From Cyclaneusma minus (Eukaryota; Ascomycota; Leotiomycetes; Marthamycetales; Marthamycetaceae), in NCBI GenBank assembly GCA_037179335.1, contig JAKZHN010000012.1:496001-560000 (forward strand): a DNA stretch of 64,000 nt. The letters are read 5' to 3'. This document shows positions 1 through 10,900 of the stretch, one piece after another. Under the pieces are notes generated by a model. That model did not search any database. It worked only from the letters and a program-made list of their open reading frames with translations, and was not told the DNA's origin. The position numbers were made by a program, and so were the translations under genes. Numbering within the stretch: the first letter of the stretch is position 1; every line of letters starts with the position of its first letter.

Positions 1-738
1 TGGTGTCATAAAAGCTAAAATAGCTATACCAAAAGCCATGAAAGCAGTAAAGGTGAAAACTATGCCGGCGTAGCACGAGTATCGTAACCATTTGAAGGGT
101 CCGAAAATTTGAATATAAAAGATCAAGAACGTGCATTTGGCGAAAGGTGTGAATAGCGTCCCCGCCCATGTCTCGATATAGACCGTCTGCCATTCATATT
201 AAGTCAGTGTTATGTAAAAAAGTGGCTGCATGTAACTCACTGTACCGCACCATGGGCCGGAAGCCTGCAGGACAGAAACATCCCAATGGTGCCTTCCTTG
301 GTATCCCTTTGTCATTCCTGGAAATCGTCAGCTATATACTACATCTCGACGCTTGAGTTGTGTACCCAGAACTATGATGACGTAGAGGAATACCGTAGCA
401 ATCTGTCAAGACTTAGTTACTAGTACAAACTCAGATGAATATCGTTCCTACTGTGGCGACTGTGCAAGCCACTATTAAAAGAGTGAGCGCTGTACAAATT
501 TAGAGGCGAGATGAAGCAACTTACAATCGTCCCACGTCAATTTCCGAAGTACGAAGAATTTGGAGTAAAGTCTGGTTGCAAAAAGCAGAAGCATTATTGG
601 CACCATCACTCCTCCAAAGATAATTACGGTTGAGCCGTTGGTGGCGGGGTTCACAAAATTCGATGCTACTCCTGGCGGTGGAGGCGAGAGAGGGTACACG
701 GCCAGAATCGAGTCTGGTATATCAGTCAGAGATGCCAT
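1..738 (-). CDS. PTH11-like rhodopsin-fold integral membrane protein (partial, C-terminus beyond window)
   Basis: The spliced model reads 738-525, 471-452, 402-366, 317-241 and 186-1, running off the window start. All junctions are GT...AG and keep phase, with introns of 48-54 nt. The protein starts MASLTDIPDS and shows the family hallmarks: NFVNP before helix 1, then LLLFATRLYSKFF and KLTWDD; a second hydrophobic helix; GYQGRHHWDV, which is the family G.GRH.WDV motif; and TWAGTLFTPFAKCTFL leading into helices 3 and 4. Members of this fungal family are seven-helix plasma-membrane proteins proposed to act as GPCR-like sensors; the ligand cannot be inferred. The 20-nt second and 37-nt third exons are unusually small, so the helix-2 splice pattern is the weakest part of the model. 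A decayed relative lies at 46.07-46.87 kb. Confidence 0.8.
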
Positions 739-1517
739 GGCTGGAATGAATATGCCTTGTAAGACGTAAGATCTGAATATCGGGATGGACCAAGCCTTGT
801 CTCGAACTGCTGCCAATGAATAAGACAGAAGTGGGTAAATGAGAGAGGCCGTCCACTTCCTTTTAAGTGACAGTGAGGCTCTGAAAGACTAAAGCTTGCC
901 ACGGCGAATAGAGCGCTGATATTCGAGCTGAAACACATGTCATACTTTGCATAAAAGGACCAACGAGTAAAATGGCACCTGGGGCAACCCTTAACGTTCA
1001 GGAAGTGCCAGAAAAAAAAGGGACTGTCTATTCATTCAGACTCAGACTTCCAATGATGATGTCGCACCCCCAATATCTTCGAAGAGAGGGGCGGTGGCAT
1101 TTGGGGGCCGCCAAAAATAAAACTGCCCGGCGAACCATAGCTCTACAAATCTGGCCGTGACTGATGCAGCATGCTTACAAATATAGATGGCGCAAGGCTC
1201 TGTGCTACCACGTGATTGCTATCACGTGGCCGACGGAAGGCTTCTCTCCGCCGCGGCTTTAGCGCCGAAACTCGAGATAGCTGATAGACACCCATGTCGG
1301 ATGTTACTCTCACGATGTGTTGGTTGTGAGTTGAGACTCCTAATTGGTCGCGCAAAGCTGGAAAGTCATTTCTGCGATTACCGGCTAGCCCCACGTGCTT
1401 TTCTGTGCCCTAATTAATTCGCCAAGTAAATGGAGGATCTCCTCCTCCCCTTTGCACATGACGAGGTACAACATGAACTTGTACGTGTATGGCTTCGACA
1501 TCCGACATCCGCCGTCT
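739..1517. other. Intergenic: promoter side of PTH11-like gene, 3' side of FAD oxidase
   Basis: No credible coding frame is visible; the open frames on both strands are short and lack family motifs. The stretch has normal base composition and contains three CACGTG cores, two of them in the inverted pair annotated separately and one near 1393. Confidence 0.6.
1208..1229. promoter_or_regulatory. Paired E-box palindrome (CCACGTGAT-TGCT-ATCACGTGG)
   Basis: A perfect 9-bp inverted repeat with a 4-bp spacer places two CACGTG cores about 13 bp apart. CACGTG is the core recognised by fungal bHLH factors of the Cbf1/Pho4/SREBP type. It lies about 470 bp upstream of the PTH11-like start codon and about 290 bp past the FAD oxidase stop, so it would most naturally serve the former. 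The regulatory role is inferred. Confidence 0.45.
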
Positions 1518-3158
1518 CTAACTACTTCCAGCTCTAGATAGTTTGAACCCCCCAAAAGCCTTTTGGAAGAACCCCTCCGGATCATATTTCTTACTAACCG
1601 CCCTCATATTCTCCAAACTCTCCTCTCCATAACTCGCCAAAATATCCTGATACGGCGCCCCATAATTCGAATACTCGAACCTCTCATAAAGCCCCGCCGC
1701 CTTCGTCGCTTCCTGTACCTTATCATATAGATCATGTGTAGTTTTGTACATCAATTCATCGTCGTTGGGATCAGCCCAAGCAGCTTGAATCTGACACAGC
1801 ACGGAAAAGGCGGCGGATGAGCCTAGGCCGAGACTGTTGGTGTTGTCTGGGAGCGTGGTAGGGAGGCGCTGGAAGATTAGGCTGTATTCGATGTTCGCTA
1901 CGTCTTTGACGGAAAGAAGTGTGTCGTTGTATAGGCTATAGATTTGGTGGAGGATGGCTGCATCTGACGTCGAGCGGAATACGGTGTTTGTCCAGAGTCC
2001 ACTGAGTGCTTGTGTTAGCAAACCCCTTTTCTCGGTGACATTCTTGTTTTTGCTGGAATTCAGATGTACCTTTCTCCAGCAGCCGGCTGCACACTCGCCA
2101 ATTCGAGCACAATATCCGAAAGATTCGTGATCCGTAGCGTACTACCCAGCTGTGGTGTAATGTCTGTAAAGACCTTCATCACCGGTGGATCCATCACCGG
2201 CACTGTGTATTCGATATCAGTAGAGACGAAAACACTGTTGAATTGCGCTACATAAGCAAAAGCCTGGATAATAGCAGCTTTGGGATCGAAATTATCCGGT
2301 TGTAGGTATGTATTGAAAGCTTCCAGTCCTTGGCCAACTGTGCTGACTGGATATGTTACAGCACCACCTAGCATATTGCCGTGCGGAAAGGCGACTAGGT
2401 CAAAGCTGGTGACGATTCCGAAGTTGTTGGACCCTCCCTTCAGTGCGGTAAATAGGTCCGGATTTGAGTCTGCGGAGGCGCGCACGATTTCGCCGCTGGC
2501 GAGTACTACTTCCATACTATCGATTCCATCGCAAGCCCAACCGCGTTCGGCGGAGAAGTATGAAATGCCACCTGAAACGGTCAGTTTGTACCCTGGTTGT
2601 TATCTCGAGCTTGAGAGATGAATAGGTACCGCCGGTCAGAAGTCCCCCGACCCCAATGCCTGCAACACGCCCTCCGGCCACGGCAATTTTCATCGGATCC
2701 AACACGTCGTAAACCATATTCCATCGATTCCCCGCTCCCACCGTTACCAGAGATTTATTCTCGTTGACAGTCGTGAGATTTAACGAGGATAGATCGATAG
2801 TAACTCCATCATCGACGTTGGCAGCCCCGGCATTTGGACTATGTCCTCCACTCTTAACTGCAGCTTTGACACCATCTGGGTTGTCGGAATAAATCTTCGA
2901 CAAGGCCTTGACAGCCGTTGCTACATCGGACGCGCATTTTGGAAGGACAATGCAGGACGGTGATAACCTCTCTTGTGCGTTGAAATATCCCTGGATCGAA
3001 GTCAAGTATGAAGGGCTATTGGGGTATGCCACTTGGCCTGGCAGCAAGGCAGATATTTTTTGACATGGTGTGGAAGTTGAAGATGTTGCATCCGCGGATG
3101 AGCCAAAAAGCAAACATAGGATGGTAGACGCCAATTTCAACGACCGTGAGGCGAGCAT
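1518..3158 (-). CDS. Secreted BBE-type FAD-linked oxidoreductase (FAD_binding_4 + BBE C-terminal domain), 504 aa
   Basis: Three exons, 3158-2630, 2571-2070 and 2001-1518, give 504 codons without internal stops. The introns have CTGAC and CTAAC branch sites just before their acceptors. Residues 1-24 form a signal peptide. The vanillyl-alcohol-oxidase-type FAD domain follows (about 60-240), with KSGGHS at 102-107; H106 is the residue that usually carries the 8-alpha-histidyl FAD bond. The glycine-rich GVGGLLTGGGISYFS segment spans the first intron. The C-terminus has the berberine-bridge-like signature YSNYGAPYQDILASYGEE followed by KKYDPEGFF. Family members are secreted or secondary-metabolism oxidases acting on alcohols, sugars or alkaloid-like substrates. 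The substrate is unknown, and no biosynthetic backbone gene is nearby, so a solo extracellular oxidase is the simplest reading. Confidence 0.88.
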
Positions 3159-3557
3159 CTTCGTGGTGGATCTCGGCGTCGAGGGCTTGCTCGAGGACGA
3201 AGCTGGTACCTAGATCTGAGACGGTCAATCATTCAGCATCTAAGTTGGGACAGTCGGACCATATATAAAGATGCTGTGCTTTCAAGCCCCGCGTCAGCGG
3301 TGGTGGCGTCGCCACTAACACTTTATGCCGTCCCGGAGAACTAGGAATCCGTCCGTTCAGCCCTGAGGAACATGAGTACTGCACTCGGACTGGTGTCTGG
3401 TTAGCTTCAACCTTATTTCCACCTTCACCGCCATATTTTACTTTACCTCAACTTCAATTCAGCCAGTGGTTTCGATCCGCGTTCCGCCTCGGATGCGACC
3501 TACATGGATGTCCTGGCGATCTGTTCCATGCAATTTATAAATAAACTTAAATTTATA
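3159..3557. promoter_or_regulatory. Upstream region of the FAD oxidase gene
   Basis: There is no coding frame. A TATATA-containing stretch at 3261-3269 sits about 105 bp upstream of the start codon and could serve as a TATA element on the minus strand. Composition drops towards AT from about 3480, leading into the inverted-repeat element. Confidence 0.35.
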
Positions 3558-3567
3558 AACGGCACTA

Positions 3568-4241
3568 CCGTTTATAAATAGCACACCACTTACCAATGGC
3601 ATAAACCATTTAAAATGGGCTGGTTAATTTATAAATAAATAATTAAAATTCAAAAAGATTTACGAATAATGGTTTAAAAAGCTCTGGAAACGGCCAAGAC
3701 TGGCCAAGCCAGGCTTGGTTATATAGAATAGAAGCTCGGCCCTCGCCCGGCCTTTCTAATTAAGTAATTTCCGCCCTTAAATATAAAGCTATTGTAAGCC
3801 TTGGCAAGGATATTTACCACCTCGTTAGCGCTAAAACCACCACGTTATCGCCACTTTTTATTTACAGCCTTTAGTAATGCCATAGCGCTATTATACAGCC
3901 ATTGCTTATTTTTGGGATTTTCAAATTAATTTAAATGTTTATTTTTATTGCAGTTAATTATAATTTAATATACCAATAATTTGGCTATATAGAAATATAA
4001 CTCTTGCAATAAATATATTTGCAAAGCCAAATTAGGTGATTTTTAAAAATTTGTAATTATAATATAAAATAAAATGCTAAATAGAATAAAAGAGTTATAT
4101 TTGAAAGAGTTTTAAAAATTTAAACTGTATTTTTAATTTAGAAAAATCTATTATTTTCTTAATTTTTTAATATTTGTAAAATTGGCCATGCTATTTTATA
4201 TGGTTCATGCCATTGGTAAGTAGTGTGCCATTTATAAACGG
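3568..4241. mobile_element. Small AT-rich element with ~64-bp terminal inverted repeats (non-autonomous DNA transposon relic)
   Basis: The left end reads CCGTTTATAAATAGCACAC...CTTACCAATGGCAT. The reverse complement of the right end reads CCGTTTATAAATGGCACAC...CTTACCAATGGCAT. Similarity continues inward for roughly 64 bp, with differences that are mainly transitions. The interior is AT-rich and has no open frame. Weaker similarity may extend a few bases outward on both sides (AACGG...ACCG), so exact ends are uncertain and no clean target duplication is seen. Immediately left, ATTTATAAACGG at 3551-3562 forms a palindrome with the element end, suggesting a second truncated copy tail to tail. Superfamily is undetermined. 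Confidence 0.7.
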
Positions 4242-4737
4242 TCCAGCCCGTTGGCCAATGGGAAAAATGGTAAATTGAACGGAACAGATCCGAACCTTGC
4301 CCCGAAGCTTCTTGTGCAGATCTCATGCAAACGTACGGCTTTCTCCCCACACAGCCAGCCATACGCCGTTTATCATTGCACAGCATATCTCCAAGTGTCC
4401 AAATGATTTGTCGTATAGCACAGCGCACACGCAAAAAAAAAAAAAACCCCCCGGAATCCAAGTAGTAAGAGCGTTGATAAATCATACACATCACATTGTT
4501 GCCGAGGACGTCGCATTTGGTGTATTCGCAAGGGCGCAGTTTACACTCCGTATTCCAGAGTCAGACTTTCGAAAAGCGGACGGCGCTGGTGTGGACCCTT
4601 TTGAGGGGTAGATGTGAAAATCCGATATCGATTCTGGTGATACAGCATCACTTTCGCACTACCTACCTCATTCGTCAAAAAGTCCCGACTGGTACTTATC
4701 CCCGCAACCTCCTCACAAGTTTCAACCAGCCACATAC
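4242..4737. other. Intergenic, 3' of the epoxide hydrolase gene
   Basis: Composition returns to normal. A homopolymer A tract followed by a C run lies at about 4433-4452. Short open frames on both strands show no recognisable domain. Nothing else is seen. Confidence 0.5.
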
Positions 4738-5905
4738 CTATTTCCCCTCAATCTTTCCATTCCCACCCACAACTCTCTCCGCAAACCCCACCAACAGCTC
4801 ATTAACCTTCTCCGGCTCCTCAAGCTGCACCCAATGCCCGCTCCCCAGCTTCTCGACCCTCAAATCCTCACACCATTTCTCTGTCCGCGGAATTTCCGTA
4901 TCACTTCTACACACATAGTCCTGCTCCGCCGCAATCAGTAGCACAGGCATTTTCACCTTTTTCTGCTCTTCACTCAAATCCTTTTCATCTTCGTTGTTTA
5001 CTCCGCGCATAGCCGCTTTGTACCAGTTCAGCCCGCCGTGATAACCACACTTTGCAAAAATCTTCTGTCGAGTCTGGAATTCCGGTTTGGGATACCAGGA
5101 AGGGAGGGGCGTGGTTTTCTGACTAGTGATCCAGGCTTGGGCGCGATTGGGGGGACCGAAGTCGGTCTTCCAAGTGTTGGGATCGTTGGGGTAGAAGAGT
5201 GAGAAATGTGCGTCAGGCTCGACTGGGCGTTAGTCGTGGAGAAAATTAATTAGTTGGTTGGATGGGGGAATGGGAAATAGAGGAAACTCAGACGTACATG
5301 CTCTTCGCAGTCTTTGGCTGCTTGATCTGTGTTGTGCCAGTACCAGTATCCATGAGTGGGATAGCTAAAATTCTTCTTCGAGGTCTCGCAGATCGCATCA
5401 ATGTCCCAAACAGCACCGGGTTCGATATACGACATCGCAACGGGGACAATGCCATAGAAGCGATCTGCATGATATGTCGGTAGTCTCGACAGCAGTCCAG
5501 AACCCCTAAAATCCAATACTCAAGTCAGCAAACGGCGAAAGCGAAGTACACCCGCTTCAGACCCACATACCAATCATGTCCGACCGCCACGGCCTTCTTT
5601 ACTCCCTCCCTATCCATCAACTCCACCACATGTCCCGCCATTCTCTTCATCCGATACTTCTCCACCTCCTCTGGCGCATCCGTATCCCCATAGCCCAGCA
5701 AATCCGGTACCAAAACGCCATATCCTTGTTCCGTCAGTCCATTAATCTGATGTCGCCAGTCATAGGAAGAAGAGGGATAGCCGTGCAATAGCACAAACGT
5801 GGGTTCGTTGGAATCGGGGGACGGCGAGATGGAAATGTAGCCGTAGGTGGTGCCGTCTGAGAGTTTTGCCGTTTTGGCGATTTGGGGGAAGCCGATGGAT
5901 GCCAT
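4738..5905 (-). CDS. Soluble epoxide hydrolase-like alpha/beta hydrolase, 340 aa
   Basis: Exons 5905-5571, 5505-5298 and 5217-4738 give 340 codons. An alternative second junction (5294/5222) also keeps phase and adds three residues. The protein shows the epoxide hydrolase layout: HGYP at 41-44 (oxyanion-hole HGxP), nucleophile D111 in GHDWGSG, a cap region with Y/W-rich YPTHGYWYWH and GLNWYKAA providing candidate ring-opening tyrosines, acid D281 in AAEQDY, and base H309 in GSGHWVQLEEP. The Asp nucleophile rather than Ser argues for epoxide (or haloalkane) hydrolysis over esterase activity. There is no signal peptide, so it is probably cytosolic. A CRE-like octamer lies about 160 bp upstream. 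Likely roles are detoxification or hydration of fatty-acid or xenobiotic epoxides; the substrate is unknown. Confidence 0.88.
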
Positions 5906-6063
5906 GATGGGTGTTTGGGTGGCGAGGGAATTTGATGAGAGATGGAGGGTTGAGAGGGATGATGAAGACTAAGAGATATGGGAATTGTCTACCTTGACTG
6001 GTATTGAGCGAGATGTCCCCTTGTTTGAAGCTCATGGTGACATTGCTAGACCTCTGGCGCCGA

Positions 6064-6071
6064 TGACGTCA
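6064..6071. promoter_or_regulatory. CRE-like palindrome TGACGTCA
   Basis: A perfect 8-bp CRE consensus lies about 160 bp upstream of the epoxide hydrolase start codon. In fungi such sites are bound by bZIP factors of the ATF/CREB type (for example AtfA, Sko1) linked to stress signalling. The position is plausible for control of this detoxification-type gene; binding is inferred. Confidence 0.45.
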
Positions 6072-6239
6072 GGTGGGATATTTAGAGAGCATTACATCAA
6101 GCTCTCCTTATGCCTTATGATATATTGCAGAATGCAGATGCATTTGTTGCATAGCACGGAAAGTCCAGCGAGAGCTAACTAGCAAACGGCGGTGTCGTGG
6201 TGGTTGGTGATGTGTTTCATTGCTGGCACAGTAACGTGA

Positions 6240-6415
6240 AGCTATTTCGAGTCTTCGCGAACTTGGAGAATTCCCAATTATTCGAAGTGATCCTGATTCT
6301 CTGAAGTATTCCTGAATTTTCGGAGTATCCTAATTATTTGCAGTATCCTTTATTTTTACGAAGTATCTGTGATTATTCAAAGTATTCGCGAGTATTTTGG
6401 ATGTTCCCAGCGGCA
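6240..6415. repeat. Degenerate ~20-25 bp tandem microrepeat (GAAGTAT/ATTATTC type)
   Basis: Successive phrases such as GAAGTATTCCTGAATTTTCG, GAGTATCCTAATTATTTGCA and GAAGTATCTGTGATTATTCA follow one another with drift. Similar phrases (GATATTCCTAATT, GGAATATTCC) recur at about 21.93-22.04 kb and, more loosely, at 37.91-38.04 kb, so this is probably a dispersed minor satellite of this genome. It is non-coding, and nothing else is seen in the rest of 5.91-6.70 kb. Confidence 0.5.
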
Positions 6416-6704
6416 CGGAAACTTTAACACAACACAACACCAATGAAGAACAATCGAAGAAACATAGTATGCCAGGCAGTTTGAACTCTTTTTAGTTATT
6501 GGCCGAAATCAGAAAACACGTTTGAAAGATACGGAAACGACAAACCTTTGTCTGAAGTCCGGGCTTCATACTCGGAACATCATTTCACTCATCACGTTTG
6601 ACATTCAGACAATACCAGCTAAGCACACTTGTGGTGACATTTCTTACGCGCTCAGCTACGACCTTGCAGTACTCTCACACTTACTAGAAATACTATTCCT
6701 GGTT

Positions 6705-6712
6705 ATTCGGAA
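6705..6712 (+). repeat. Left target-site duplication (ATTCGGAA)
   Basis: An exact 8-bp match to 20059-20066; with the preceding T it is 9 bp at both sites. It lies directly outside the inverted terminal sequence of the large AT-rich insertion. An 8-bp duplication is the hAT-superfamily size; 9 bp would suggest a Mutator-like element. Confidence 0.7.
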
Positions 6713-6716
6713 CGGC

Positions 6717-6795
6717 AAATGACTTATCTAGCCCCCAAATTAATTTAAATGACCAGTCTAGCCCCCTATTATTCGAAATGACCGATTTATCCCCC
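6717..6795 (+). repeat. Three subterminal repeats AAATGACC..TCTAGCCCCC at the left end
   Basis: Copies lie at 6717-6736, 6747-6766 and 6776-6795, about 29-30 bp apart. Inverted relatives lie at the right side (20034-20053, 19516-19535 and 19545-19563). Clustered subterminal motifs of this type commonly serve as transposase binding sites. Confidence 0.6.
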
Positions 6796-7158
6796 TTTTT
6801 ATTTAAAGCTATTTTATATTAATGGCTTTTAAAGTTTTGCAAAAACAAATTATATGGACAATTGCTATATATTTTTCTAAATATATATATTAAAAACCAA
6901 TTTTAATGCATAGCCCCCGGCACCCCAATATTCCCCGTTTAGCCCTTTTTTTAAAAAAATTAATAATAATTTGAATAATTTAAATATTAATACGAAACTT
7001 TATAATATTAATTTTAAAACTATTTTATATATTCAAAATTGTTTGTATTATTTATATAACCTTATTTTAATTATATAAAATGATTTTTTTAAAAAGGGCT
7101 AGATTAGGAATTATTAAATTTTAAGGGCTAGATTCCGGAAATAATTATTATCTGACCA

Positions 7159-7336
7159 TAGCGAGTGAGTAGCTAGTAATAGTAGTGGCGTAAGCCAGTG
7201 CCTTAAGCACCGGCTTACGCCAAAAGCTGATAATATTTTTATTATTTGCGAAAAAAGCTTTTTTTTTACACGCTTTAATACACCACTATTATTACCCCCA
7301 ATATTAGCTAGCTTTATATAATCCCATTAAATCAAC
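7159..7336 (+). repeat. Outer direct repeat, left copy (candidate 5' LTR)
   Basis: About 178 bp closely match 19050-19233 in the same orientation, from TAGCGAGTGAGTAGCTAGTA through a hairpin GGCGTAAGCC...GGCTTACGCC to TAATCCCATTAAA. Differences between copies are mainly C/T and G/A transitions. It lacks obvious TG...CA ends, so it may be either an LTR or one copy of a small hairpin element. Confidence 0.55.
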
Positions 7337-7790
7337 ATTAATCAACATTTTTTTAATAAAAATACAAATTGGCAAAATTCCCAAAAAAAACAGCGCTATT
7401 TACTTTTATTGGATTTTTAATTAATTGCTAAAGGCTTTATTTATGCTAAAAAACCGGACAATTATTTTTCTATGCCATTTATACTGGGCAAAAAGCTATT
7501 TATACAATTTCAAAATATTTATAAAAAACATATAAAGCATTAATTTGCTTGCTTTTATTCTTTAGCTATTGCGTTTACCACGTATTTTATTATTAACTAT
7601 TTTTTAAATTGTAGAAGCTTATATTTTACGACGTCCAAATTCGGCAATTAAAACCTATTCCACTCGCCAAGCAAAAACTATAATTATTAAAAACCAGCCT
7701 TTTTTTTCGTTCTTATATATTTTTTTAATTTACTTTTATTATTATTATTTATTTATTTTCCCTTTTATTATAAACCCTATTAATTATTTA

Positions 7791-7970
7791 TTGCAATCTC
7801 TTTTACAAACAATAGCTCAAAAATGCCTTAGGCACCGGTTTTAGCGTATAAATATAGCTTTGTTTTTACACCCATTATTGGATTTTTATTTTATACAATT
7901 AATTAGACTATTAAAACTATTATTTATTATTGCATACGCGTTGTAAATTTCCAATAATTCCAATACTAAT
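7791..7970 (+). repeat. Inner direct repeat, left copy (candidate 5' LTR of nested element)
   Basis: About 180 bp match 13847-14030 in the same orientation: TTGCAAT.., then ATGCCTTAGGCACCGG.TTTAGC, TATAAATATAGCTTT and TATACAATTAATTA. The 6.06-kb spacing is a typical full-length LTR-retrotransposon size. The segment ATGCCTTAGGCACCGG resembles part of the outer repeat, so the two families may be related. Confidence 0.6.
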
Positions 7971-10900
7971 TAGTATTTTTTTTTATTAAAAAGCATAAAT
8001 TGGCAAAAATAATTTAAAAAAATAAAATAGCCAAACTTTTGCTTTTAAAGCATTAAAGAATTTAATGGTCTATATTCTTTTTTTATAGAATAGTAATTTT
8101 ATTTTCGCTTTTAAAGCATTAAAAAATAAATTTTATTTTAAAAATAAAAAAGCCAAAAAACCATTGAAATTACAAAAAAAAACCCTATATTTAAAATTTT
8201 TAAAGCTTTTATTTTTGGACTAAAGCATTTTTTTTATTTCAAATTCAAAATTTTCTATATTTTATTATATATATTTAATTATTAGCAATATTTTTAATAT
8301 TATATAAAAATCGCAAAGATTTTAAAAATTAATTTTACTTTTATATTAATGGCTAATTATTAAACGCCAAATTTATGTATAAAACTTATTTAAAAATTTA
8401 CTATTTTTAAACAATTTATTTTTTATTTAAAAACCTCTTTTATTTTCGCCCTTTTTACTTTTTAATTAAATATTAAAATCAATGCCTATTTTTTTATTCT
8501 TAATTTATATTAGGAAATTATAGTTAAAATAAGCTTTTTAATATTTTTTCAATTAGCCTTAATCTTTTAATTTAAAAATCCAAGCAAATAGCTTTAATTA
8601 AAAATTTAAAAATTAGCAGATTTTTTTACAAAGCAATTGCCGCCAAATTAGCCGCTAATATTATTTTTAAAGCCTTTAAAGCCAAAAGCCTTTTGCATTT
8701 TAAAAACCTTTTTCTTTATTTTAAAAATGTTTTACGCTTTAAAATAAAATTTAAAAATCGGTTTTTTTTAATTTTAATATAATTGCTAATAATAAAGCGG
8801 CAATTTATTACTAGCTAGCTATTAATGCCAATGTTTTTATATTTATATAAAAAATATAATAATAATTTTTTAAATATTAATTAGCGCGGTATTTAAAAAA
8901 AACAAATTAATATTTTTATTTTATATTAAATTTAATTTATAAGATATAAAAATTATTTTAATAAAGCCCTATTTAGAAAATTTAAAAACAATTTTAAGAA
9001 ATAAAAAACGAATGCCTTTAGCAAAGCAAATTCTAATATTTTAAAAAGTCTTAGAAAATTCTTTTATAATAAAAAAGTCTATATTGGCAAATTAAAAATT
9101 ATTTATAAAAAATCTTTTAAATTTCCAAAATTAAAAACCAATTTCAATTTAATTTAATTACAAATTAGCAAAAGCAAAAACTCAAATAAATTTTAAATCT
9201 ATTAAATTTGCAAGCCCGGCTTTTTTAAAAACCAATATATTAAATCCAAATTTAAATATTATTATTACCAATGCTAAATTCTCTGTTGCCAATACTTTTG
9301 CGAATTTTCCAATTTAATTTTTAAAGTTTAATTAGCAGCAATTGCCTTTTAAAATTAAAGATATTTAATAAAAAGTTATTTTATTAAATTTTAATATTTT
9401 ATTTAATAAAAAGAAATTATATCAATTGCCAATATTACAAAAGCCTATAATTTAAATAATGTTAAATATAATATTAAATTCTATAATATTTTAAATACTA
9501 AAATTGCTATTTTTAAAAGCATTTGCAAAAAAATAAATTTTTAAAAAGTCTGATACCATAATGCATTTTTTATTATATTAAAAAATAAAGCTTTTATTTT
9601 TTTCTATGCTAAATTAATTAATTTGGCTATTCTATTTAATATGTTTATTACTAAATTGCATAAAGAATTTCAAATTAAAGCTATTTATTAAAAGCTAGTT
9701 AATATATAGTTCCTTTTAGAAGAAATATTATTAATAATCCAAATAACTTTAAGAAAACCAAGCTTTAATATTTAAAAATTCTTATTTTTAAAATCCTTTA
9801 AATTTATTAAAATTTGCCCGCTAATTATTAAAATAATATTATAGAATGTAAAAAACATCTTTATATTTGTATATTAATTTTAAAATGCAAAATAGCATTT
9901 GGAAAATAAGCTATAAATTTTAAAAATTTGTGTATTAATTTTTTATTTTATAAAAATTAAAAAAACGGCCTAATATAATATAAACTCTATAGCTATAAAT
10001 AGCGCTTTTATATATAATTAAAAACTATTTTAGCGCAATAATTCTTTTAGTTTTAAATTAATATTAATAATTGTTTTTTATTTTTAAATAAAGCATTAAT
10101 TTAAATAAAAAATACTTTCAATATAATGTTTTTAATTATTAAATTTAAATATATATTAGCAAAAAATAAAAACATATTGGCGGATTTAAAAAAATACAAT
10201 TAAGTAAATTAGCAAATTATATAATAAAATTGCCTATATTGCGTTTTTAGCTGGCTATAAAAAAACTTAAAAAAACATTAATAGCCCAAATATAAAGAAA
10301 ATAGCAGCTATATTAATTTTATGAAATTACAGTAATAGTATATTAGCTATTAAAAATTTTAAAATTTTAAAATAATAATTTAAAAAATAATTATATAATT
10401 ATTTTAAGCAATAAAATTATTAATAATTTTAAATTTTTTATAGCATTTAGCAATTATACTATTATTTATGCATTTAGCCATTAGGACTTTTGAAATCCAA
10501 TTAAATATTTTAAAGCATTATATTAAATAGCAATATTGCTAATATATTTATTAATAGTTTAAATTAACTTTTAATTTTTAAATAAATAATGCTATAGCTA
10601 TTGCTTAATAAATTTTATATTGATAAGCACAATATTAAATCTAATAAAAATTCTATAAAAACTATTAATATTGCTTTAATTTCTATATTTTTAGATTAAT
10701 TAATTTTTATATTTTTTTGATTAATATATTATTGTTAATATGTATTAATAATATAAATTGCTTAAAAATTTAATTTATTAATTTTTAAAATATTATAATA
10801 TTTGGAAATATTTCTATTTCAGTTATTTCCAAACAAAAATATTTATAAATACTTTTAATTAATATTACATTATGTTCAAAATCTATTTAATGCTATTTAA

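Noticed and set aside
1..6100. Secondary-metabolite gene cluster (FAD oxidase + epoxide hydrolase + LaeA-like gene)
   Set aside because: No polyketide synthase, peptide synthetase, terpene cyclase or cluster transporter is present, and the LaeA-like gene is almost 27 kb away.
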